This document shows positions 35,349-45,793 of a stretch of DNA of 64,000 nt, piece by piece. Location of the stretch: assembly GCF_030272615.1 (NCBI RefSeq), contig NC_081414.1, positions 308,681,164 to 308,745,163 on the forward strand. The letters are read 5' to 3'. The translations under genes and the position numbers were made by a program. Within the stretch, counting starts at the first letter, position 1; every line of letters begins with the position of its first letter. The stretch is from Cryptomeria japonica (Eukaryota > Streptophyta > Pinopsida > Cupressales > Cupressaceae). The notes beneath the pieces were generated by a model. That model was not told the origin of the DNA, did not search any database, and was given only the letters and a program-made list of their open reading frames with translations.

Positions 35349-37657
35349 TATTGGCATTTTGTTGTCATTGATGTCAACCAGTATGGGATGACCACTAGTA
35401 GTAGAGATGTATGTGCAACACTGCTATGAAGATGTACAAGATGAGATATCTTCCATATCACCTTGTGTTGCAGAACACCAGTAATGGTAAGGAAGATGAC
35501 CTTAGGAATCACCATTGCAACAAGTTAGTGCCTAACTTGTGTGATGAGATAGAAAGGTGTTTAAGTAGTTGTTTGTGAAGAGGCAGAATATTACCTGAAT
35601 CACATCAAAACTGGAAGAGAAGAATGAACCGGTATGCTATGAGGTTGCAGAGCAATAGGACTCCCACCAGATGAAGATGCATTCAACATCGGAAGCAATG
35701 ACTGACAATGAATGTGCTCACATCAGTTCACATGTGCCTATTTGAAGAGAAGTTGTTCAACAAGGAATTCACATGAGCATACGACAGAAAGAAGATGGTG
35801 TTACTCCACCAAGAAAGTGGAGCTTATCTCCTATTATGCATTAAGTGCATTATAGTTTGGAGAGATAAGAGTGAAGAGGTAAAGGCAAGTACTTGAAGGA
35901 TCACACTAGATCTACTGGTAAATTGAAGGAATGCCCTAAGTTCTTGAGATCGGAGTTACGCACTAAACCATAAAGAGAAGGCATGATTGAGATGCCAGTA
36001 TAGAGGAAGTGTGAAGTGTTTGTCACCTTGAAAAATTGGTAGAGGAAGGAACAACATTAACACAAAGAAGGGCTGACTAGATGTAAACATAGGAATCTGA
36101 CCTCACTAAAAGAAGATAGGAGTCTTGTGAAGGTTGATGACATGGTGTCATTAAGAGTGGTAATCGGTATATGAGTCCACCGGTTATATAAGCAAGGTGC
36201 AGTTGCAGAAGATTTCCCATTTGTGGGAATGAGCATACTTTGGATTTACCAGTCTGGAGACCGGTTTGAGAGTTTCATCGAGAGTTCAAGATGAGAGTAG
36301 ATATGATAAGGTAACTAGTAGAATGGTTGAGACTAGAAGGGTTAACAAACTGGCAGAAGTAAGGAACTAGTAGGGTGGTTGGTCGGTGATCCTACTTGGA
36401 CCAACTTGAAGTGCCAAGCTAGCAGATAGTCGATATGGATGCCACAAGGAGTCATCGTGGCAAACCTGCATTTGGATAAAGATGGAATATACATTGACAG
36501 GGTTAGTTAGCTTTAATGAAAGGTCACACAAATAATGGGACTTGTTGCAGAGCGATTACATGGGTTTAAGGATCGAGGTTCAGAAGACAACTACAAGTCA
36601 GCCTAGAGTGATTAAGAAGATCGAGGCGACAAAGAAAACAACACAATAGATCTTTCATGATTGACCAAGGGATCAGCTATGAGGGTAAAAAGAAAGTTGC
36701 CAGAGATGGAAGGCATGATCCAGGAGATGCGAATATGGTGGAGTTGTGCATTTAGATGTTAGAAAGATCAGATCATGCAAGATCTAATTGGATTTGGTTT
36801 GCCTCAAGGATGGTGAGGAAACCCTAATTGCCTAGATTTTGAATTGGTTTTTGGAGGGAAAACCAGTCTATAAGTATATGGTAGAAGAGAAAGAATTTAG
36901 TGGCTAAAATATAAACAATCGGGAGATTGAGAAGTTGAAGGTCTCTGCAGGAAAGAAGAAATTAGCCCAGTGCTCAATGAGCATCTGAGAGAAGAGTGAG
37001 AGAAAGGGAGAATTTGGTTGAAGCTTTCAACTAGTTGGAGTGAAGAACCACTAGTATTTATATGGGTCAAGCAGAAGAGAATGAGGTTATAGAGAAGGTA
37101 AATAGAGAACCGATAGAGAGTAGAGTAGGTGAAGAACAACAAGAAGAGTGAGTTGGTGTAGCAGAGAGGATATCTCACTAATAGAGAAAAATATTTGAAA
37201 TGGTTGCAAGATTCACTTGTAACTTGATAACCACTTATGTACTTGACATTTACTTTGTGAACACTGAGTTGTAGCTTGGTGCAGGGGTTGTAGCTCCTTG
37301 GGTTGGTGCCCTAAAGTTAAGGGTTGGTGCTCCTGTGGGTTGTAGCCCATAAATCAGGTAGGGGTTGGTGCCCTAAATTTTGTAACTTTGATTTACTGTG
37401 AGGTTGGATTGGAGCAGTAGACTCCAGCAACATTACTCACTGAGGTTTTTCCCATCTTGGGTTTTCCTCATATATGCTGGTGTTATGAGATATCTTCTTG
37501 TGTGTGTATGTATTTGATTTAGTATCATCACTAACCAGTAAGTCTGCATTGTGTTTGGTTCATAAACCAGTATTCTCACAAAGAAGAGCTAAAGGGAAGA
37601 TTTTAGAGAACCACTGATTCACCCCCTCCCCCTCTCAATGGTGCATTGTGTCTAACA
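35349..37657 (+). repeat. 5' LTR of T1 (2309 bp)
   Basis: Starts TATTGGCATTTTG, where the 3' copy has TGTTGTCATTGTG, and ends GTCTAACA. The unusual length is confirmed by the 3' copy: 40639-45788 minus N3 and one target copy is about 2.29 kb. Small ORFs inside look non-coding. A GGTTGGTGCCCTAAA-like module is repeated two to three times near 37280-37380. Confidence 0.9.
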
Positions 37658-37659
37658 AT

Positions 37660-37671
37660 TGGTATCAAAGC
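37660..37671 (+). promoter_or_regulatory. Primer-binding site of T1 (initiator Met tRNA type)
   Basis: TGGTATCAAAGC, two bases after the LTR. It is one base off the TGGTATCAGAGC complement of plant initiator tRNA-Met. Confidence 0.85.
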
Positions 37672-37730
37672 ATATGTTCCTAGTTAGAAGAGTGTTCTCT
37701 AACTTGGGTAGATTCTGGCTTTAGGACACA

Positions 37731-39491
37731 ATGGTTTGTCTAGTATCATTCTCCGCTCCCATATTTGATGGTTCAAATTTTTCTATTTGGAGCTACAGAA
37801 TGGAAGTTTTTCTATCCTCTATAGGGTTTGATGTATGGATGTTAGTAGTTGATGGTCTCCCTAGAAAGGTCAATCTTCCTACTGGATTTGTAGAAGAAAG
37901 AAAAAACCAGTGTAATAAAGAAGCCATGAAGGCTATTTTCAGTGGACTCACCGATGACGTCTCTTCACAGGTGGACAAGTGTAAAATAGCAAAGAGCTTA
38001 TGGGAAAGGTTGAAGAAGCTCTATGGAAATGAACCCTCCACTGTAGAACCAAAAATTGAAGCAAATATGAGAAATACCTCTCATATTTATCTGGATGATG
38101 AACATATATCTGCTAGCTACCATAGCAGTGATGAAGAAGGAGCTTAGTTTTTCATGGCTCAAGAATCTGAAAGTGGTTGGGCAAATAGTTCCCCTCAACA
38201 AAATATGTTGAGCAGTGATGATGATCAAAATGAAGACATGGTAGATAGATCTTTCCATCAAGATCCTTCTGATGATGAAGAAGTAGCATAAATTATCCTT
38301 GAAGGAGAACTTGTAAATACTCTTGAAGAACTCAATAAAGTTAAAAGGGAATACAAGCTTTTCAAGAATGTTGCTATTGTGGAGCAGAACTGGTTAGTCA
38401 AATGCCTTGAATAATCTGAGAAATGCATCTCAGAGTTGAAGACTCAGAAAAAAGACACCAAGAAATGCCAGTGTGAAGATCTATCCTCTTAGCTAGAGAT
38501 AAAAGACAAAAAACTTCAGTGGCTGCATGAAGAAAAGAAAGGCTAGACCTCTCCAGTTAGAAATGTTTCTTTAAAGAAGGTTGACCTGACCACAACCAGT
38601 GTGGACTTACAAAAAAAAGTGAAGATCAATGCTGCAAGAAGGCATCTTCATACAGATCCCAGAGGTAAGGGGAAGATGGAAGAAGAAAACTCCACCAGAA
38701 GCAGGAAGAAGGGGAAGTAGCAAAGCAGATCCTCCATTGGCACAGGACTGAAAAATGCTACCACCCACAGGAGGAAGCATGCATGGGAGAAGAAGAAGAG
38801 ATCAGATGGAAGAGGTTCTCAGAATGGACAACTAAGGATCCATTCTAAAAAGGGTGAAGATGGAGATGCAAAACCGGCAAGATCTCCTCATGCATGGTAA
38901 AGTAAATATGTAAGTCACATGTCATCATTTACTGGTTACTACTTTACATGTAATGTTTATGGCCATAAGGAAAGGGAATGTAGAAAGAGATATAGAAAGA
39001 ATAATGTAGGATCTCATAGAAATCATACTTATGGGAAAGATGTATCCAGAAGTAGATACATGTATATTCCTTCTCCCGGTTATGCAAAGATTGTTTGTCA
39101 TAACTACAATGCATCTAGCCATAGAGAGTTTGAATGCAGGAAGAAGAACCTGCAGTTATATAGAGACCGACAAAATGGTCATGCTCTGCAAATAAGTGAT
39201 GACAGAGCATATGGGAGGCAGAGATCTGCATGGAACCAAAGGAGAAATGTCCCTGTAGGAGTAAGAGGTTCATTGGTTTTGGTTTCTAATCAAAGCAACA
39301 TGACCAGGAGAAGATGGTCAAGCCGGTATGTCAAGAGATTTCCCAGTCATAAGGTTGGGATGGATATTTTGTGCTACTATAGCACTACTTCTAGTTGTAA
39401 TGGAGAATCTACAAGTGCAAGGATCAATCAGCAAGAGAAGAAGAGAATTTCTCCCAAGCCTAAAAATAGGAAGAAGAATGAGTCCAAGTAG
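37731..39491 (+). pseudogene. Copia-type Gag of T1
   Basis: One frame of 587 codons holds seven internal stops and no frameshift. The N-terminus (APIFDGSNFSIWSYRMEVFL, KSLWERLKKLYG) is the copia gag domain usually called DUF4219/UBN2. The middle is charged and coiled-coil-like. Toward the C-terminus lie two CCHC-type knuckles, each missing one cysteine: YFTCNVYGHKEREC has Tyr in place of the first Cys, and CHNYNASSHREFEC has Tyr in place of the second. Each change is one G-to-A transition. The stops (near 38145, 38289, 38412, 38490, 38544, 38718 and 38898) are TAA or TAG, and each fits a former glutamine codon. The remaining basic tail is Lys/Arg-rich. Confidence 0.85.
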
Positions 39492-39493
39492 GT

Positions 39494-40626
39494 ATGGAGG
39501 AAGAAGACCATGGATCGACACTATGCACTCTTTGTACAGGTGATATCTCCTAAGGCCTAAAGGAGATGCAGGATCTTAGGGGGAGTAATGCACATTTAAA
39601 TAATCATTCACCTCCTCAGTGAAGATGGAAACATGGAAGATCATACTGTTGCCGGTGTGAAAAAGGAAAATGCAAAGATAAGTATGTGTAGATGCTACCT
39701 TGACTACTCACCTTCAGATCAGTGATGGATCACCACTGCATATGTTAAGAAGTAATGGTTAATGATTGGTATCATGTGTTAACCAGTATGTGCAGGATGT
39801 TACTGGTATAAGTGCTAAGAGAAACTTGCAAGTTATAGATGATAATGAAGTTGGAAGTTCATTGCATAACCCCGGTAGCATGGCATTAGGAGTTTGTATC
39901 TTGGGTGGTATTGGAAAATACCTGAATGACATATGTTTGGCCTGGTTATTGATAATGCAGGCATGCATATTTTTTTTGGGCTAACCAGTTTTGATTTCTG
40001 GCATGATGATAACATTGTCTAGCATTGTGTAGATCCAGAATCATGTCATAAGTTGTGGTGGATATAATGAAGTTGAAAGATCATCATATGATCACATATG
40101 CATAGCTGAATCAATATATAGAGGAAATTTGGGTCCTGGTACTGTATGTGATCGATGATGAGGACATGAGATGTATGACTCAGGGGGAGTTCAAGTGCTC
40201 ATCATGAAGAGTCTCATAATGAAGAGTCAGCTTACGTGAACTTGCAAGGATATTGGCTGCTCAAACTACAAAAGATGGAGATTGCAGAGGTATTGTAGGT
40301 TGACCGACAGATGAGCAGTATTCACTGACACATTAACAATTAGTATTAGTCATTTTGAGCTCAAATGGTTTTGGACCTGCATACTTAATCAGTGTCAGTT
40401 GATGGTTAAGTTCCCCATCTCAAGTACTGTGACTTGAGAAGATGTAACAACCGGTGACAAGATAATAAGTGGTATTAAAGGAAGTGTTACATCCAATAAA
40501 GGAAAAGGGGGAGAAAGAATAAATATAGGGAGGAATGATATCATGACAGTTCCCTTTGTCATTATTGTCAATGGGGGAGAAGGGTTATGTAGTATATTGG
40601 ATACTACATGTGCTAACATCAATGCC
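39494..40626 (+). other. T1 region between gag and polypurine tract
   Basis: About 1.1 kb where pol would be. I see no integrase, reverse transcriptase or RNase H motif in any frame. It holds only short ORFs, the longest of which (39766-39984) is unrecognised. Confidence 0.6.
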
Positions 40627-40637
40627 AAAGGGGGAGA
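40627..40637 (+). promoter_or_regulatory. Polypurine tract of T1
   Basis: AAAGGGGGAGA just before the 3' LTR start TGTTGTC. Confidence 0.8.
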
Positions 40638-41357
40638 TTGTTGTCATTGTGTTGTCATTGATGTCAACAGGTATGGGATGACCACCAGTAGTAGAGATGT
40701 ATGTGCAACAATGCTATGAAGATGTACAAGATGAGATATATTGAATATCACCTTGTGTTGCAGAACACCAGTAATGGTAAGGATGATGACCTCAGGAGTC
40801 ACCAGTGCAACAAGTTAGTGCCTAACTTGTGTGATGAGATAGAAAGGTGTTTAAGTGGTTATTGTGATGAAGAGGCATAATATTACCTGAATCGCATCAA
40901 CACTAGAAGAGAATAATGAACCAGTATGCTATGAGGTTGTAGAATAGTAGGACTCTCACCAAATGAAGATGCAGTCAACATGGGAAGCAATGACTGACAA
41001 TTAATGTGCTCACATCAGTTCACATGTGCCATTTTGAAGAGATGCTTCTCAATAGGGAATTCACATGAGCATACAGCAGAAAGTAGATGGTGTTACTCCA
41101 CCAAGCAAGTGGAGCTTATCTCCTATTATGCATTAAGTGCATTATAGTTTGGAGAGATAAGAGTGAAGAGGTAAAGGCAAGCACTTGAAGGATCACACCA
41201 GATCTACCAATGAATTGAAGGAATGCCCTAAGTGCTTGAGATCAGATTTATGCACTAAACCGTAAAGAGAAGGCATGATTGAGATGCCAGTACAGAGGAA
41301 GTGTGAAGTGTTTGTCACCTTGACAAACTAGTAGAGGAAGGAAGGATGAGTAGATGT

Positions 41358-41908
41358 TGTTGGCACATGCACACTCCAATGAGAAATTGTAGGTGATTGA
41401 AGGTATTGTCATTGATGGCAACCTTGCAATCCTATGATACCGGTAGGCACCGACACTGACAGACTCAACACTGGCACACAAATCACCGGCACCATGGCTA
41501 ACAAGAATTTTGTATTTAATTGTAAAATATTTTGTAAGACAACTTTGTGGATTGGAGCATGACTCATATATGTATGAGATCATTGTAGATCATTTAGTAA
41601 GTAGAAAATGGAAGGATTAATGTAGACCTAATATGTGAATTGTAAGGTAGACATTGGATAAGGGTTTATGTATATTGTAGAGCTTAAACCGGTACTGAAT
41701 CTAGCATAGTAGATGTTGATTTGAAGCAGTACAAGACATTAGATTTGTATAATCCATTTTGTAAGTTAGTGTGAGTTCTTTTTGTAATTGAGCAGTGAGC
41801 TCTAGGCATTTGGCCTTCTTGCATGTGTAGGCCCCTATTGTAAGCAGTAATATTCTCTTATTGGCCAGTATTCACCCCCCCCTCTCAGTATCTTTGGGAA
41901 TCCTAACA
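41358..41908 (+). repeat. 5' LTR of N3 (551 bp, internally deleted)
   Basis: Starts TGTTGGCACATGC and ends ATCCTAACA. Relative to the 3' LTR it lacks most of the block between GGCCAGTA and the C-rich run. The deletion joins two CCAGT sequences. Confidence 0.88.
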
Positions 41909-41910
41909 AT

Positions 41911-41923
41911 TGGTATCAGAGCC
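41911..41923 (+). promoter_or_regulatory. Primer-binding site of N3 (initiator Met tRNA type)
   Basis: TGGTATCAGAGCC, a 13-base match to the complement of the initiator tRNA-Met 3' end, two bases after the LTR. Confidence 0.92.
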
Positions 41924-41979
41924 TGGTCCTCTATTTTCATAAGCCTAACAACTTGAGGAAGATATTGACACCGATAGAG

Positions 41980-42325
41980 ATGGAAAACTTGAGAAAGCAA
42001 TTGGAAACAACTTCAGACTATGATGCAGAAAAAGTGAAGAATATCAAACTTGAAGATGACCTGAAGGTTGCACAGGATATTATTTGAGGACTTCAAGAAA
42101 ATTTCACTATAGCTAGGAATAAGAGAAGAGAACTTTGTGAAAAGATGCAGAATGATGAAGATGAAAAAGAAACTCTTAATGATCTGGTAAACAAACTAAG
42201 ACAAGAAAATAGTACAATGAAGAATGAGATGCAAGATATGACTATGAGATTTTGTAAAGAAACTGAAAATCGGAAGAAGAATGAAAAGGACTTGGTTAGA
42301 AGACTGAATGATGCTAGAAATGAAA
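41980..42325 (+). pseudogene. N3 ORF1 fragment (coiled coil)
   Basis: Begins MENLRKQLETTSDYDAEKVK and continues with KEKETLNDLV-like heptads and RQENSTMKNEMQDMTMR, matching the ORF1 starts of N1 and N2. One stop (TGA, near 42089) interrupts it. It runs into the deletion joint near 42325 and changes frame there. Confidence 0.75.
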
Positions 42326-43246
42326 ACACAAACTGACCTACTAGAGGTCGAGACAAGTAAATTTACTACTACAACAGATAGCATGGAAATTGTAAAAATA
42401 GCTGGGCAGACATCTGGTACTTCAATTATAGAATTCAGACCAATGAATGTGACAGAGGTATTATTGGATTCTATTAAGAAGATCACTGAATGTAATGCAC
42501 AAGCCTATAAAGCTATTGATGACACAATTCCTATTCTTAAACTGATAGCACCCAAGTGCATTCTAGGAAGTAAAGATTCTTTAGGTCAACTAGATGCATT
42601 GTCTAAATACATCACTGATAACATTTTGATAGTTGACCAGATAAATGAGGACACATTCAAGGAGAGAATGATTAAGGAGAAAGACAAATTCTTTGAGGAA
42701 TTAGTGAAGAAGAATAAGGAGAAAATAGAAACCTTATTACCGGCACTAGGAGAAACAATTTTGGATTTCAAGAAATTGTATAGAGACACCTGCAAAACTA
42801 ATATTTTGACAGAGAACATAGATTTGAAGATCAACAGAGCTCAAGAAGACATTAACAATATTGCTAACAATTTAATAGGATCATTAGATTCATTTTTGGA
42901 AATTGATAAGAACATTGCAGATTTTGAAGAGAAAATTGAGAAGTTGGAAAAAGACAAAGAGAAGATAAAGGATAAGGCAAAGAACCTAAAATGCAAACTA
43001 GGTCCTAAACTAGATTACCTCATTTCTTTGAGAAAAGAAATTTTTGAGGCTTTGGTTCCCAGAATTAAGACACCAAAAGAGAAAATGCACATACTAACCA
43101 GTATAATTCAAAGAACAGAAGCGGCATTAAATGATAGTAAAATATTCAGCAACAATCAAAACTAGGTATTGGCAGATCTTTTCCAGATTGTAACCGCCCA
43201 GTTACAAGGATCTAGGCAGGAACCACACTCCACTGATAGTGAATGA
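42308..43246 (+). CDS. N3 ORF2 C-terminal domain, best-preserved copy
   Basis: An open frame of 285 codons from ATG 42308 to TAG 43163. The same frame continues as coding-like sequence to TGA at 43244, so the TAG is probably a former CAG. The real domain begins about residue 45 with NVTEVLLDSIKKITECNAQA and includes AIDDTIPILKLIAPKC, IKEKDKFFEELVKKNKEK, LYRDTCKTN and a Lys/Glu-rich stretch near 42915-43005 that looks like a strong coiled coil. The same order occurs in N2 and N1. The residues before the domain come from the deletion joint. I do not recognise the family. Long helices suggest a structural or RNA/protein-binding role, but this is inference. Confidence 0.7.
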
Positions 43247-43423
43247 CAACCTTTGCCATTGATGTCAAAGGGGGAGTAGTGAGATGAGAAAAATGATCAA
43301 GACAAAGACATCATTAGCTCAAGGGGAGCATACATTTTTGACAACACAGTTTTGGCAAATTCTTTTTGGGCAACATTTTTGGACACTTTTTGGATTTTCT
43401 CATGAGTGTTGCCATCAGGAGAT

Positions 43424-44210
43424 TGTTGGAAAATGCACACTCTAATGAGAAATTGTAGGTGATTGAAAGTATTTTCATTGATGGAAACATTGCAATCCTA
43501 TGATAGCGACATGCACCAACACCAACAGACTCAACAGCAGCACACAGATCACCGACACCAAAAAGATTGATCACCGACACCATGGCCGATAGGAATTTTG
43601 TTTAAAAGTATTTTGTATTTAACTGTAAAATATTTTGTAAGATGACTTGGTGGATTGTAACATGACTCATATATGTATGATATCATTGTAGATCATTTAG
43701 TAAGTAGGAGATGGAAGGATTAATGCAGACCTAATATGCAAATTGTAAGGCAGACATTGGATAAGGGTTTATGTATATTGCAAAGCTTAAACCGGTACTG
43801 AATCTAGCATAGTAGATGTTGATCTGAAAGAGTACAAGACATTGGATTTGTATAATCCATTTTGTAAGTCAGTGTGACTTCTTTTTGTAATTGAGCATTG
43901 AGCTCTAGGCACTTGGCCTTCCTACATGTGTAGGCCCCTATTGTAAGCAGTAATATTCTCTTATTGGCCAGTAAGAGAATATTGTGGATCACAAATCCCA
44001 CCAAGGTTTTTCCCACACCAGGTTTCCTCATTAAAATTAATGTGTTATGGTGTGTCTCTTATGTTGTGGTTATTGCTCTTATTTACTGCATTATTTTTGG
44101 TTTACCAGTACATAGTTTTGATATGCTTTTCATGCTATAAGTTAAGAAAATTATTAGACCAGTCAGATACTGATTCATCCCCCCTCTTAGTATCTATGGG
44201 AATCCTAACA
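43424..44210 (+). repeat. 3' LTR of N3 (787 bp)
   Basis: Starts TGTTGGAAAATGC and ends ATCCTAACA. It retains the segment with ACCAAGGTTTTTCCCAC that the 5' copy has lost. The purine tract before it is damaged (GCCATCAGGAGAT, with the AAAGGGGG core missing); a full copy remains upstream at about 43267. Confidence 0.88.
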
Positions 44211-45788
44211 TATGTAAACATAGGAATCTGACCTCATTGAAAGAAGATAGGAGTCTTGTTAAGGTTGATGACATGGTTTCATCAAGAGTGGTAACCGGTA
44301 TATGAGTCCACCGATTATATAAGCAAGGTGCAGTTGTAGAAGATTTCCCATTTGTGGGAATGAGCATACTTTGGATTTACCAGTCAAGAGACTGGTTTGA
44401 GAGCAGATATGATAAGGTAACTAGTAGAATGGTTGAGACCAGAAGGGTTAGCAAACCGGCAGAAGTAAGGAACCGGTAGGGTGGTTGGTCGGTGATCCTA
44501 CTTGGACCGACTTGAAGTTCCAAGCTAGTAGATAGTCAATATGGATGCCACAGGGAGTCAACATGGAAAACCTACATTTGGATAAAGATGGAATGTACAT
44601 CGATAGGGTTGTTGCAAGGTTGGTCAACTTTAATAAATGGTCACAAAAATCACAGGACTTGTTGCAGAGCGATTGCAGGGGTTTGAGGCTTGAGGTCTGG
44701 AAGACAACTACGAGTCAACCTAGAGTGATTGAGAAGATCGAGGCGATATATAAAATAGCACAACATATCTTTCATGATTGACCAAGGGATCAGCTATAAG
44801 GGTAAAAAGCAAGTCGCCAGAGATGGAAGGCATGATCGAGGAGATGCAAATATAGAAGAGTTGTGCATTTAGATGTTAGAAAGATCAGATTGTGCAAGAT
44901 CTGATTGGATTTGGTTTGCCTCGAGGATGGTGAGGAAACCCTAACCGCCTAGATTTTAAATTGGTTTTTGGAGTGAAAACCAGTCTATAAGTATATGGTA
45001 GAAGAGAAAGAATTTAGCACCTAAAATATAGACAATCGGGGGATTGAGAAGTTGAAGGTCTTTGCAGGAAAGAAGAAATTAACCTAGTGCTCAATGAGCA
45101 TCTGTGAGAAGAGTGAGAGAAAGGGAGAATCTGGTTGAAGCTTTCAATTGGTTGGAGTGAAGAACCAATAGTGTTTATACTAGTCAAGCAGAAGAGAATG
45201 AGGCTACAAAGAAGGTAAACAAAGAACTGATAGAGAGTAGAGTAGGTGAAGAACAACAAGAAGAGTGAGTTGGTGTAGCAAAGATGATATCTCACCGATA
45301 GAGAAAAATATTTGAAATGGTTGCAAGATTCACTGGTAACATGATAACCACTTATGTATTTGATGTTTACTTTGTTAACACTGAGTTGTAGCTCAGTGCA
45401 AGGGTTGTAGCTCCTTGGGTTGGTGCCCTAAAGTCAGGGGTTGGTGTTCCTTAGGTTGTAGCCCATAAATCAGGTAGGGGTTGGTGCTCCTTGGGTTGGC
45501 TCCCTAAACTTTGTAACTTTGATTTACTGTGAGGTTGGATTGGAGTAGTAGACTCCAACAACATTGCTCACTGAGGTTTTTCCCATCTTGGGTTTTCCTC
45601 GTATATGCTAGTGTTATGAGATGTCTTCTTATGTGTGTATGTATTTGAGTTAGTCTCATCATTAACTGGTAAGTTTGCATTGTGTTTGATTCATAAATCG
45701 GTATGCTCACAAAGAAGAGCTAAAGGGAAGAGTTTAGAGAACCACTGATTCACCCCCTCCCCCTCTGAATGGTGCATTGTGTCTAATA

Positions 45789-45793
45789 GTCCC
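45789..45793. repeat. Target-site duplication of T1, right (GTCCC)
   Basis: Identical to 35344-35348. Confidence 0.85.

Larger units (their letters stand above)
41358..44210 (+). mobile_element. N3: internally deleted N-family element
   Basis: LTRs 41358-41908 and 43424-44210 flank 1,515 bp of internal sequence that starts with a perfect initiator-Met primer site. Flanks GATGT (41353-41357) and TATGT (44211-44215) differ by one base; the empty site is visible in the T1 5' LTR (GATGTAAACATAGG). The element keeps the start of ORF1 and the end of ORF2 with about 3.4 kb between them lost. Confidence 0.9.
35349..45788 (+). mobile_element. T1: gag-only copia-type element with 2.3-kb LTRs
   Basis: Plus-strand element: 5' LTR 35349-37657, primer site at 37660, gag frame 37731-39491, purine tract 40627-40637, and a 3' LTR from 40639 to 45788 interrupted by N3. 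A perfect 5-bp target duplication GTCCC flanks it. The internal region of about 3 kb has no integrase, reverse transcriptase or RNase H, so it must have relied on another copia element. Confidence 0.9.
40639..45788 (+). repeat. 3' LTR of T1, interrupted by N3
   Basis: The pieces 40639-41357 and 44211-45788 match the 5' LTR. The end reads GTCTAATA, one transition from GTCTAACA. A small deletion of about 22 bp relative to the 5' copy lies near 44400. Confidence 0.9.

Noticed and set aside
36897-37178. Minus-strand ORFs repeated in both T1 LTRs
   Set aside because: Shared only because the LTRs are copies; Ser/Leu-rich and antisense to a purine-rich LTR segment.
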